Notes under the pieces: generated by a model
The model's database searches: none
The model's input: the letters and a program-made list of their open reading frames with translations, nothing else
What the model was told of the DNA's origin: nothing
Translations under genes and position numbers: made by a program
Shown: piece by piece, positions 1 to 5,928 of the stretch
How the letters are laid out: each line of letters opens with the position of its first letter
Position numbering within the stretch: position 1 is the stretch's first letter
Assembly (NCBI GenBank): GCA_030152225.1
Contig: JASLHL010000221.1
Span: forward strand, 1-7,043
Length of the DNA: 7,043 bases
Source: Flavobacterium sp.
Lineage (GTDB): Bacteria; Bacteroidota; Bacteroidia; Flavobacteriales; Flavobacteriaceae
Reading direction: 5' to 3'

Positions 1-641
1 AGCTGGGTAGGGTGTTTGGGTAAAACTGCTGCTAGGGCTTCTGCAAATTGCGGATTGTGCTGAATCGCATCATAGGCCGCATTGGGGTTGTTTAATCCCG
101 TAATCTCCATCGCCTTTCTTGCAGAATATTCGTCGCGGATAAAGCGAACACCAAAAGCACTTGTTGTCACATGTCCTACGATTTCTGAGTTGAAAAAGTT
201 CCCTAAACGAACGAATATCCCTCCTAGGGTTACTGGAATCACTACGCGGTCCAAAATCCACAAAATCGGCTTCTGAATCACTTTTTTACTGTAAAAATAC
301 ATGGTTAGAATAATACCAATCGCCGCACCATGACTTGCTAAACCGCTGAATCCAACAATTTCGAACTTAGGTGAAAAGCGAACGGGAAGAATAATCTCCA
401 TCAAGTGATGTTGAAAATAATCCCAATCATAGAAAAACACATGCCCTAAACGAGCCCCAATCAAAGTGGCTAATACGGTATAAATAAATAATTTATCGAG
501 TTTCTCTATGCTTAATCCTTCGCGGTCGTAGATCTTTTTCATCACGAACCAACCTAAACCAAAAGCTACTACAAACATTAAGCTATAATAGCGCAATTGC
601 ATAAAACCTAAATCAAAACCTTCTGAAGGATTCCAAATCAT
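1..641 (-). CDS. lgt: Prolipoprotein diacylglyceryl transferase, copy 1 (3'-truncated by window edge)
   Basis: Lgt is a polytopic inner-membrane enzyme that moves diacylglyceryl from phosphatidylglycerol to the lipobox cysteine of prolipoproteins, the first step of lipoprotein maturation. The 213 complete codons seen start MIWNPSEGFDLGF. They contain RYY (17-19), GARLGH (62-67), GLASHGAAIG (100-109, His104) and the Lgt signature RLGNFFNSE (145-153) with Arg145, Asn148 and Glu153. The window ends inside the conserved HPTQL (210-214), so the C-terminal helices with the expected Arg/Glu pair are off-window; this is an edge effect, not decay. The ATG at 641 is preferred because it is the only Met giving the normal N-terminus, and an in-frame TAA lies further upstream. 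yidD lies 94 nt upstream on the same strand. Compared with the second copy at 6026-6910, it has an extra segment of roughly 25-30 residues (about 171-209) before HPTQL. By my recollection that insert is normal for flavobacterial Lgt. Confidence 0.95.
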   Translation of the reverse strand, partial: MIWNPSEGFDLGFMQLRYYSLMFVVAFGLGWFVMKKIYDREGLSIEKLDKLFIYTVLATLIGARLGHVFFYDWDYFQHHLMEIILPVRFSPKFEIVGFSGLASHGAAIGIILTMYFYSKKVIQKPILWILDRVVIPVTLGGIFVRLGNFFNSEIVGHVTTSAFGVRFIRDEYSARKAMEITGLNNPNAAYDAIQHNPQFAEALAAVLPKHPTQ

Positions 642-668
642 ACTATTCGAGTTTGTTATATTGTTATT

Positions 669-706
669 GCGGAATTCCGCTTTAGTGAATACGTAAAAAT
701 AGAAAA
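669..706 (-). promoter_or_regulatory. Upstream region of lgt copy 1: 12-bp palindrome and shared AT-rich motif
   Basis: Between yidD and lgt copy 1 lies the perfect 12-bp palindrome GCGGAATTCCGC (669-680). On the transcribed strand it is preceded by TTTTCTATTTTTAC (693-706). The same 14-mer, together with AATTCCGC, recurs upstream of lgt copy 2 (6967-6980 and 6955-6962). The 14-mer ends 52 nt before the start of copy 1 and 57 nt before copy 2. No clear TAnnTTTG -7 box is visible here. It could be a promoter or operator or chance AT-richness; the role is inferred. Confidence 0.35.
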
Positions 707-735
707 ATTATTTTACAATCAGGGGCAAAAAAGCA

Positions 736-960
736 CTAAGGTACAGGATCATATCCTTTCCCTCCCCATGGACCACAACGCAAGATGCGTTTTATAGCCA
801 GCCAGCCGCCTTTGAATAGGCCGTGTTTTTGTAAAGCCTCAACGGTATAGTGCGAACAAGTCGGCGTATAGCGACAAGTCGGCGGAAAAAAGGGCGAGAT
901 GCCCCCTTGGTAAAAGCGCACCAGTAAAAGAAAAGGTGCTATGAGTATTTTTCGAAACAT
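736..960 (-). CDS. yidD: Membrane protein insertion efficiency factor YidD
   Basis: This 74-residue protein is of normal length for YidD, a small membrane-associated factor that assists YidC-dependent insertion of inner-membrane proteins. The N-terminus (about 3-16) is a basic, amphipathic/hydrophobic helix. The family core follows: [20 protein letters not shown] (16-35), [12 protein letters not shown] (36-47) and [14 protein letters not shown] (61-74), with the three conserved cysteines at 29, 35 and 62. It lies 56 nt downstream of cysS and 94 nt upstream of lgt copy 1, all on one strand, so a yidD-lgt transcript is plausible. A terminator-like hairpin ends about 20 nt before its ATG, with no visible promoter between them. 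Expression therefore probably depends on read-through or on a promoter further upstream. In many bacteria yidD sits near rnpA/yidC instead; that neighbourhood is not seen here. Identity is secure from the motif string. Confidence 0.95.
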   Translation of the reverse strand: MFRKILIAPFLLLVRFYQGGISPFFPPTCRYTPTCSHYTVEALQKHGLFKGGWLAIKRILRCGPWGGKGYDPVP

Positions 961-975
961 AGACCGTGAAGGTAA

Positions 976-1009
976 TAAAAAAAGCTATAAGATAATTCCT
1001 ATAGCTTTT
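976..1009 (-). terminator. Hairpin terminator after cysS
   Basis: Minus-strand stem AAAAGCTATA/TATAGCTTTT (1000-1009 paired with 980-989) with a 10-nt loop, running into a seven-T tract and placed 8 nt past the cysS stop. The stem has only two G:C pairs, so termination may be partial, which fits yidD starting just downstream at 960. Confidence 0.6.
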
Positions 1010-1016
1010 ATTGTTT

Positions 1017-2495
1017 TTATAAAGAAAAAGAAGTTCCCTCTTTTCCATCTTTCAATTGAATGTTCAATTTAGCGAGTTCATCGCGAATGTGATCGGACAT
1101 CGCAAAGTCTTTATTTGCTCTAGCCTCATTTCGCATTTGAATGAGCATGCTTACAACGCCTTCTAATTTGTCGTTATTCGCTGCCATAATGTTAGTGGAT
1201 TCTAATCCCAATACATCAAATACAAACGCGTGTAGTAAAGAAGTAAACAAAGCGAGGTCAGCGGCATTAATTTGCTCTTTACCTTCTTTAATTACATTGA
1301 CGATACGCACACCTTCAAATAAATGAGCAATTAAAATCGGACTGTTGAAGTCGTCATTCATCGCGTCATAACACTGTTGTTTCCACGCGTGAATATCAAC
1401 CGTTGACTGAGCCGAAACCGGCAGGTCTTGGACGTGTTTTACCGCTTCCATCAATCGGTTAAATCCGCGTTCAGATGCTAAAATCGCCTCATCGGAGAAG
1501 TCTAATACGCTGCGGTAATGCGCTTGTAACATAAAGAAGCGAACTACAGCAGGAGCAAAAGCCTTGCTTAAAACAGCATTTTCTCCAGAGAACAACTCAT
1601 TTGGCAAAATGTTATTGCCCGTTGATTTGGCCATTTTCTTGCCGTTTAGGGTCAACATATTAGCGTGCATCCAGAAGTTTACAGGCGTATTCCCTGTACA
1701 AGCTTCATTTTGTGCAATCTCACATTCGTGGTGTGGGAATTTTAAATCCATTCCTCCGCCGTGAATGTCGAAATGATTACCCAAATACTTGGTGCTCATT
1801 GCTGTACACTCCAGATGCCATCCTGGAAATCCATCTCCCCATGGTGAAGGCCAACGCATAATGTGCTCTGGCTCTGCTTTTTTCCAAAGGGCGAAATCCA
1901 GCGGATTGCGCTTGTCTGATTGCCCGTCTAAATCTCGGGTATTCGACAGTAAATCTTCAATCTTGCGTCCACTTAGGATCCCATAGTGATGTTGTGTATT
2001 GTACTTCTCTACATCAAAATAAACGGAACCGTTTACCTCATAGGCAAATCCATTGGCTATAATCCCTTCGATAATAGCAATTTGTTCAATGATATGCCCA
2101 GTTGCAGTAGGTTCAATACTCGGTGGTAAATTGTTGAATTGCTTGAGGATATTATGGAAGTTGACCGTGTATTTCTGCACGATTTCCATCGGTTCAATTT
2201 GCTCAATACGCGCGCGTTTGGCAATTTTATCCTCCCCCTCATCTGCATCATCCACCATATGTCCCACATCAGTGATGTTGCGCACATAGCGCACTTGGTA
2301 ACCCAAATGTTTCAAATAGCGAAATACCAAGTCAAAAGAAATAAAAGTTCTACAGTTCCCTAAATGCACATAGTTGTAAACCGTGGGTCCACATACATAC
2401 ATTCCTACTTTACCCGTGTGAATTGGTACGAAAACTTCTTTTTCTCCTGAAAGAGAGTTGTAAACTTTTAATTGTTGTTCTTGATATAATGCCAT
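1017..2495 (-). CDS. cysS: Cysteinyl-tRNA synthetase
   Basis: Class I aminoacyl-tRNA synthetase charging tRNA-Cys with cysteine in the cytoplasm; 492 residues, slightly longer than the E. coli enzyme. Catalytic-domain signatures: [15 protein letters not shown] (33-47) with the HIGH-box variant HLGN at 44-47, and the KMSKS loop as KMAKS (287-291). The zinc site that discriminates cysteine is intact: Cys35, Cys230 in PGWHLEC (with Trp226), His255 and Glu259 in [10 protein letters not shown]. The C-terminal third (about 320-492) is the helical anticodon-binding/DALR-type region and ends in a lysine-rich tail. The start at 2495 gives the normal N-terminus ([19 protein letters not shown]). It begins 23 nt after the folE stop, with no terminator in the gap, so it is probably co-transcribed with folE. 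No truncation or frameshift is seen. Confidence 0.98.
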   Translation of the reverse strand: MALYQEQQLKVYNSLSGEKEVFVPIHTGKVGMYVCGPTVYNYVHLGNCRTFISFDLVFRYLKHLGYQVRYVRNITDVGHMVDDADEGEDKIAKRARIEQIEPMEIVQKYTVNFHNILKQFNNLPPSIEPTATGHIIEQIAIIEGIIANGFAYEVNGSVYFDVEKYNTQHHYGILSGRKIEDLLSNTRDLDGQSDKRNPLDFALWKKAEPEHIMRWPSPWGDGFPGWHLECTAMSTKYLGNHFDIHGGGMDLKFPHHECEIAQNEACTGNTPVNFWMHANMLTLNGKKMAKSTGNNILPNELFSGENAVLSKAFAPAVVRFFMLQAHYRSVLDFSDEAILASERGFNRLMEAVKHVQDLPVSAQSTVDIHAWKQQCYDAMNDDFNSPILIAHLFEGVRIVNVIKEGKEQINAADLALFTSLLHAFVFDVLGLESTNIMAANNDKLEGVVSMLIQMRNEARANKDFAMSDHIRDELAKLNIQLKDGKEGTSFSL

Positions 2496-2518
2496 AGTAA
2501 TTATTTATTGTTATACAA

Positions 2519-3190
2519 TTAGAACTGTGTATCTAATTTAATATAATCTAAGAATTCTTTTCTTACACTTTCCTCTTGGAAACGTCCACCGAATTCAGCC
2601 GTAACCGTACTACTTTCAATGTCTTTAATTCCACGAGAATTTACACATAAATGTTTTGCATCCATCACACAAGCCACATCTTCTGTATTCAATACGCGTT
2701 TTAACTCATTGACAATCTGAATCGTTAAACGCTCTTGTACTTGTGGACGCTTTGCATAAAAATCAACGATGCGGTTCATTTTAGACAAACCAACAACCGT
2801 ACCATTCGAAATATAAGCTACGTGAGCACGTCCAACGATAGGCAATAAATGGTGTTCACAAGTAGAATATACTACAATGTTCTTTTCCACTAACATCTCG
2901 TTGTATTTATACTTGTTGTCAAACGTAGATGAACTTGGTTTTTTCGCTGGATTTAAACCTCCGAAAATTTCTTTAACAAACATCTTCGCTACGCGATTAG
3001 GCGTTCCTTTTAAACTGTCATCTGTTAAATCTAATCCCAGTGTGTTTAAAATATGTTCAACGTCTTTCTTGATTAATTCTATCTTTTCTTCGTCTGTGCG
3101 ATCAAACGCATCACTTCTTAATGGAGTCGCATCGCTAGAAGCGATGTGGTTATCTCCCATATCGTCATGAAATTTTTCGTCTAAACTCAT
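2519..3190 (-). CDS. folE: GTP cyclohydrolase I
   Basis: Homodecameric cytosolic enzyme converting GTP to 7,8-dihydroneopterin triphosphate, the entry to tetrahydrofolate and other pterins (queuosine precursors too). It has 223 residues, typical of type IA. The acidic, variable N-terminus (1-35) is followed by the T-fold catalytic domain. The zinc and catalytic residues are present: STCEHHLLP (109-117) gives Cys111, His113 and His114, and AKHLCVNSRG (178-187) gives His180 and Cys182, matching E. coli Cys110, His112, His113, His179 and Cys181. LKGTPNRVAKMF (60-71), GLSKMNRIVDFYAKRPQVQE (134-153) and STVTAEFGG near the C-terminus are further family blocks. It is the first gene of a minus-strand run, with a TAnnTTTG-type promoter about 40 nt upstream of the ATG, and cysS follows after 23 nt. 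Confidence 0.98.
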   Translation of the reverse strand: MSLDEKFHDDMGDNHIASSDATPLRSDAFDRTDEEKIELIKKDVEHILNTLGLDLTDDSLKGTPNRVAKMFVKEIFGGLNPAKKPSSSTFDNKYKYNEMLVEKNIVVYSTCEHHLLPIVGRAHVAYISNGTVVGLSKMNRIVDFYAKRPQVQERLTIQIVNELKRVLNTEDVACVMDAKHLCVNSRGIKDIESSTVTAEFGGRFQEESVRKEFLDYIKLDTQF

Positions 3191-3229
3191 TATCTAGATT
3201 TTAATACGGTTTTAGTTTTAAAATAAACG

Positions 3230-3237
3230 CAAATATA
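3230..3237 (-). promoter_or_regulatory. -7 promoter element for folE-cysS
   Basis: On the minus strand TATATTTG matches the Bacteroidota sigma-A -7 consensus TAnnTTTG exactly. It lies 39 nt upstream of the folE ATG, implying a short leader of about 30 nt. No clear TTG-type -33 box is seen at the usual 17-23 nt spacing. Confidence 0.6.
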
Positions 3238-3299
3238 AGTAATAAAACTAACATTTTAGTAGGGAAAGTACTTTAATTGATTCTCTATATTGGGCGTTA

Positions 3300-3356
3300 A
3301 ATCCTTGGAAAAACACGCGATAATTCCCCTTTTTCAGGGTGTAAATCGCAAGGATT
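3300..3356 (-). repeat. Bulged 57-nt hairpin, possible structured RNA
   Basis: Read on the minus strand, AATCCTT pairs with AAGGATT (3350-3356 with 3300-3306), followed immediately by GCGAT with ATCGC (3345-3349 with 3317-3321). A 10-nt one-sided bulge (3307-3316) separates the two helices on one side. The apex is CCCT-GAAAA-AGGG (3336-3339 with 3327-3330). Twelve near-contiguous base pairs plus the apical stem are more than expected by eye from chance. There is no T-tail, so it is not a standard terminator. It lies about 60 nt upstream of the folE -7 box. Confidence 0.4.
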
Positions 3357-3553
3357 AGTTTTGATTGCGTTCACTCCCCTTTTCCACTCCTCCTCCACAG
3401 CTCCAAAAAGCAACCGCTATACCCCATTAGTATGAGCCGTACAAGTACTCATTTCTTTGTTGCTCTCTTTATTCCTTTTTTTCTCAAAATGACCCAAAAT
3501 AAAAAAACAACACCCTGATAATCAACCTCCCTAAAACTAAAAAAGGACATTTG

Positions 3554-3622
3554 TTTGGGAGTTCTTTGGTATAGCGCTGTATTTACAAGGGCTGAACACC
3601 TATTTACCAAAGAAAACCCAAA
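3554..3622. repeat. Imperfect inverted repeat, 18-bp arms
   Basis: The left arm 3554-3571 (TTTGGGAGTTCTTTGGTA) and right arm 3605-3622 are reverse complements at 16 of 18 positions; the inner 10 bp are perfect. A 33-nt loop lies between them. The arms could form a long hairpin, or be terminal repeats of a very small non-autonomous element. No flanking target duplication is evident. Confidence 0.5.
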
Positions 3623-3642
3623 TCAAACCCAAATCAAACCCA
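3614..3642. repeat. 11-bp tandem repeat, about 2.6 copies
   Basis: AAACCCAAATC is repeated exactly at 3614-3624 and 3625-3635, followed by AAACCCA (3636-3642). The repeat overlaps the right arm of the inverted repeat at 3605-3622. Its period is close to one helical turn. No function is apparent. Confidence 0.7.
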
Positions 3643-3770
3643 TACAAAACCTAAATTCTCCTTTCCAAAATGCATGATTAAGGGAATAATCCAAACGCAA
3701 AACAGTACTTGAGCTTCTTCTTTTATTTCTTTTTTAACAATAGCATCACGTTAATACCGATTAAAAGGCG

Positions 3771-3778
3771 TATTTTTA
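3771..3778 (+). promoter_or_regulatory. Weak -7-like box upstream of the lipoprotein gene
   Basis: TATTTTTA matches TAnnTTTG at 7 of 8 positions and lies 20 nt upstream of the ATG at 3799. No good -33 box is seen, so the assignment is tentative. Confidence 0.3.
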
Positions 3779-3798
3779 CCTTAAAAATTTTAATTACC

Positions 3799-4203
3799 AT
3801 GAAAAAAACACTTTTTATTGCAAGTTTAGCAGGGATGTTCGCTTTTGCTAGTTGTCAAGGCACAAAAGAACAAAAACAAGAGGCTGTTGAAGAAGTAAGT
3901 GTTGAAGAGACTCTGAATACAGCAGAGGCACCTGAAACAAAAGAAACAGAAGACATTGTAACAATGTTCATTGGTCCTAAACAAGTAGATTGTACAGGCG
4001 TTGGTCCAATGAAGTGTTTACAAGTAAAAGAAACAGAAGATGGTGAATGGACGTTATTCTACTCTTCTATTCAAGGTTTTGAGTATGAAGAAGGATACAA
4101 TTATAAGTTGGAAGTACGCAGAGAGGATGTTCCAAATCCACCCGCCGATGCTCCCTCAATTCGCTATATCTTAGTGAAAGAAATTTCAAAAACGAAAGCA
4201 TAG
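3799..4203 (+). CDS. Small lipoprotein with DUF4377-type domain
   Basis: This 134-residue protein starts with a signal peptide II: MKK, a hydrophobic stretch (4-17) and the lipobox FASC with acceptor Cys19. It is therefore predicted to be lipidated by Lgt and anchored in the envelope. Residues 20-52 form a low-complexity, Glu/Lys/Gln/Thr-rich acidic linker. The C-terminal domain (about 53-131) has VDCTGVGPMKCLQVKE (63-78, Cys65 and Cys73), DGEWTLFYSSIQGFEYEEGY (81-100) and NPPADAPSIRYILVKEISK (113-131). These are hallmarks, by recollection, of DUF4377, a domain often found with HslJ/META-type proteins and of unknown function. The start at 3799 is chosen over the in-frame ATG at 3709 because it places the signal peptide at the N-terminus. 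It is the only plus-strand gene here, monocistronic, and ends in a strong terminator. The biochemical role is unknown. Confidence 0.85.
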   Translation: MKKTLFIASLAGMFAFASCQGTKEQKQEAVEEVSVEETLNTAEAPETKETEDIVTMFIGPKQVDCTGVGPMKCLQVKETEDGEWTLFYSSIQGFEYEEGYNYKLEVRREDVPNPPADAPSIRYILVKEISKTKA

Positions 4204-4209
4204 TTATAA

Positions 4210-4244
4210 ATAAAAAAAGAGCGCTACAAGCGCTCTTTTTTTAT
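4210..4244. terminator. Bidirectional terminator between convergent genes
   Basis: A perfect stem with GC-rich core AGAGCGCT/AGCGCTCT (4218-4225 with 4229-4236) and a 3-nt ACA loop, extended by A-runs and T-runs to 16 bp. Poly-T follows the core on both strands. It sits 6 nt after the lipoprotein stop and 3 nt beyond the GNAT stop, so it serves both convergent genes. Confidence 0.93.
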
Positions 4245-4247
4245 AAA

Positions 4248-4772
4248 CTAAACCACGTAAAGTCGATGTTCCAGATACGGGTGATCTTTGGGTACTAAAG
4301 GATGATTAAAATTTTTCACATAGGTCATGCCACATTTGATCATCACCTGTTCAGAGGGGGTATTGGATACCGTTGTAAAGGCATATACCTGATCGAGTTT
4401 CAATTGGTTTTTAGCGAAATCCAAACAAGCCTTGGCGCCTTCTGTTGCATAGCCTTTGTTCCAAAATTCGGGCAGTAAACGCCAGGCAATTTCTATGGCT
4501 GGAGCAAAATCCGCATCAAATTCAAAGCGATTCAACCCGATAAATCCAACAAACTGCTGACTTTCCTTCTCCTCTACGGCAAAAATACCATAGCCATTTT
4601 CCGCAATAAGACGTTGAAACTTGACAAAGCTAGCTTGTGCTTCTGCTGTGGTCTTTGCTTCTAAGAAATAACGCATGACTAGGGGATCTTGAAACAAGCG
4701 GATAAAATCAGCTTCATCTGTCGGTTTATACTGCCTTAACACTAGGCGTTCTGTTTCGATATATATCATCAT
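4248..4772 (-). CDS. GNAT-family N-acetyltransferase (RimJ/RimL-like)
   Basis: This 174-residue protein matches the Acetyltransf_3 branch of the GNAT superfamily, which uses acetyl-CoA to acetylate an amine on a protein, antibiotic or metabolite. Seen features: the N-terminal ETERLVLRQY (6-15), typical of RimJ/RimL-like enzymes; the strand with VGFIGLNRF (75-83); the core strand IEIAWRLLPEFWNKGYATEG (93-112), containing the acetyl-CoA pyrophosphate loop as N-K-G-Y-A; and the C-terminal NTPSEQVMIKCGM motif ending HPYLEHRLY. The substrate cannot be inferred: RimI/L-type ribosomal protein acetylation, detoxification or small-molecule acetylation are all possible. Two consecutive ATGs (4772 and 4769) are candidate starts and cannot be separated, since no SD is visible. 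It is convergent with the lipoprotein gene. A terminator for the upstream oxidoreductase gene ends about 20 nt before its start. Confidence 0.85.
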   Translation of the reverse strand: MMIYIETERLVLRQYKPTDEADFIRLFQDPLVMRYFLEAKTTAEAQASFVKFQRLIAENGYGIFAVEEKESQQFVGFIGLNRFEFDADFAPAIEIAWRLLPEFWNKGYATEGAKACLDFAKNQLKLDQVYAFTTVSNTPSEQVMIKCGMTYVKNFNHPLVPKDHPYLEHRLYVV

Positions 4773-4792
4773 CTTATGGGTTTAAAACGGAA

Positions 4793-4819
4793 AAAGAGAT
4801 TGAATACCTCAATCTCTTT
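4793..4819 (-). terminator. Hairpin terminator after the LLM oxidoreductase gene
   Basis: A perfect 11-bp stem AAAGAGATTGA/TCAATCTCTTT (4793-4803 with 4809-4819) with a 5-nt loop, followed on the minus strand by T5. It lies about 50 nt past the oxidoreductase stop and 20 nt before the GNAT start. Confidence 0.8.
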
Positions 4820-4869
4820 CAACCAAATAAGCTATAAAAAACAAAATTAACTATTTACGCCTGTATTTT

Positions 4870-5904
4870 TTACTGTTTCAGTGCTTTTTTTACAGCAGGA
4901 GCTACTTTTGTACCCAATAATTCAATGGATTTCATCATCGTTTGATGATCAGGAGCTCCTAAGTCCATGTGCATTAACCAACGCGTCAAGCCAAACATCT
5001 CTTGATGGTACAAAATCTTGTCAATAACTTGGTTGGCATCTCCAATAAATAAGGCGCCATCTTTGCTTCTACCGCCTTCATATTGTTCATAGGTATACGG
5101 TTGCCAACCACGGGATGCTCCGATGTGATCCATTTGATCTTTGTACAAGTCGAAATACGCTTTAGATAGCTGACTGCCATCTGCACCAAGTAAACCATGA
5201 GAATGTGTTGCGATTTGCATGGCTTTTGGATCGTGTCCTGCTGCTAAATATTCCGCTTTGTAATAGTCAAAAAACGGTTTATACTGTTCAGGCATTCCTC
5301 CAATAATCGCAAAAACTAAAGGCAAGCCTAATTTAGCTGCACGCAGAACCGATTCAGGCGTTCCTCCTGCTGCAATCCACACAGCTAAGGGGTTGGATGC
5401 ACGTGGAAATACTTGTTGCGCTTGTAACGAAGCACGGTGCTTTCCAGTCCATGTTACTGGGTCTTCTGTTGCATTAATATTCAATAAGAGATTTAATTTC
5501 TCTGTAAATAATTCATTGTAATCCTCTAGGTTATACCCAAATAACGGAAATGACTCAATAAAACTCCCACGTCCTACGGTGATTTCCGCTCGTCCTTTTG
5601 ACAATAGATCGATCGTAGAGAACGATTGATACACGCGAACGGGATCATTGGAACTCAATACCGTAACGGCACTGGTTAATTTAATATTTTGTGTGACACT
5701 TGCAGCTGCTGCCAAGATGATATCTGGCGTTGATACCGCATAGTCCGGACGATGGTGTTCTCCAATTCCAAAAACATCCAATCCCACCTCATCCATTAAT
5801 TTAATTTCTTCGATTAATTCGCCTAAACGCTGTTGTGGATCTTGATACGTATTCGTTTGTTTATTCAAACGCAAATCCCCAAACATACTGATTCCTATTT
5901 CCAT
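4870..5904 (-). CDS. LLM-class flavin-dependent oxidoreductase (bacterial luciferase-like)
   Basis: This 344-residue, soluble TIM-barrel protein belongs to the luciferase-like superfamily, which uses reduced flavin (FMNH2 or F420) for oxidations; no specific substrate is known for this branch. Seen blocks: MEIGISMFGD at the N-terminus, VGLDVFGIGEHHRPDYAVS (40-58) with the GEHH motif typical of the superfamily, LTSAVTVLSSNDPVRVYQ (76-93), STIDLLSKGRAEITVGRGS (96-114), and SFPLFGYNLEDYNELFTEKL just after it. From memory this pattern resembles the LLM group typified by Agrobacterium Atu2307 (PDB 2I7G); that subfamily call is less certain than the superfamily. The length fits the group and no break is seen. 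It is a single-gene unit: its own terminator follows, and the lgt copy 2 terminator lies 80 nt upstream. No regulator gene is adjacent. Confidence 0.92.
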   Translation of the reverse strand: MEIGISMFGDLRLNKQTNTYQDPQQRLGELIEEIKLMDEVGLDVFGIGEHHRPDYAVSTPDIILAAAASVTQNIKLTSAVTVLSSNDPVRVYQSFSTIDLLSKGRAEITVGRGSFIESFPLFGYNLEDYNELFTEKLNLLLNINATEDPVTWTGKHRASLQAQQVFPRASNPLAVWIAAGGTPESVLRAAKLGLPLVFAIIGGMPEQYKPFFDYYKAEYLAAGHDPKAMQIATHSHGLLGADGSQLSKAYFDLYKDQMDHIGASRGWQPYTYEQYEGGRSKDGALFIGDANQVIDKILYHQEMFGLTRWLMHMDLGAPDHQTMMKSIELLGTKVAPAVKKALKQ

Positions 5905-5928
5905 AACTTCTTGTTTTTAAGTATACTA

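Larger units (their letters stand above)
3248..3733. other. Gene-free region with unusual composition and multiple repeats
   Basis: This covers most of the roughly 600-bp gap between folE and the lipoprotein gene. I recognise no gene in it. The plus strand is A/C-rich and the minus strand G/T-rich. It contains a 57-nt bulged hairpin (3300-3356), a pyrimidine tract (3371-3404), an imperfect 18-bp inverted repeat (3554-3571/3605-3622) and an 11-bp tandem repeat (3614-3642). On the minus strand one frame runs 162 codons from after a TAA (3734-3736) to a TAG (3248-3250), with only three internal stops, all TGA (3623-3625, 3449-3451, 3371-3373). It has no convincing start. It may be a dispersed intergenic repeat, a structured RNA or a decayed gene; which of these cannot be decided from the window. 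Confidence 0.4.

Noticed and set aside
1..641. lgt copy 1 as a truncated pseudogene
   Set aside because: The frame is open to the window edge and stops there only because the sequence ends.
693..716. GTAAAA...TTTTAC dyad as a yidD terminator
   Set aside because: A six-base arm almost without G:C pairs and without a proper T-tail; too weak to call.
839..1048. Minus-strand open frame of 69 codons overlapping yidD and the cysS end
   Set aside because: It overlaps two firmly identified genes in another frame, spans the terminator hairpin, and has no recognisable motif.
1141..2363. Several plus-strand open frames antisense to cysS
   Set aside because: All are mirror frames of the well-conserved cysS coding sequence, with no family motifs of their own.
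1017..2495. HLGN and KMAKS in CysRS as possible loss of catalytic motifs
   Set aside because: Both are ordinary variants of HIGH and KMSKS, and the zinc-binding residues are complete.
2877..3170. Plus-strand open frame of 97 codons antisense to folE
   Set aside because: folE on the minus strand carries all zinc and catalytic residues; the antisense frame is a shadow.
3248..3733. Selenocysteine or reassigned TGA as explanation for the TGA-only frame
   Set aside because: No start, no selenocysteine context is recognised, and neighbouring genes give no sign of TGA reassignment; decay or compositional bias is simpler.
3709..3798. In-frame upstream ATG that would extend the lipoprotein by 30 residues
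   Set aside because: It would bury the signal peptide and lipobox inside the protein; the extension is Phe/Ile-rich AT-derived sequence overlapping the likely promoter.
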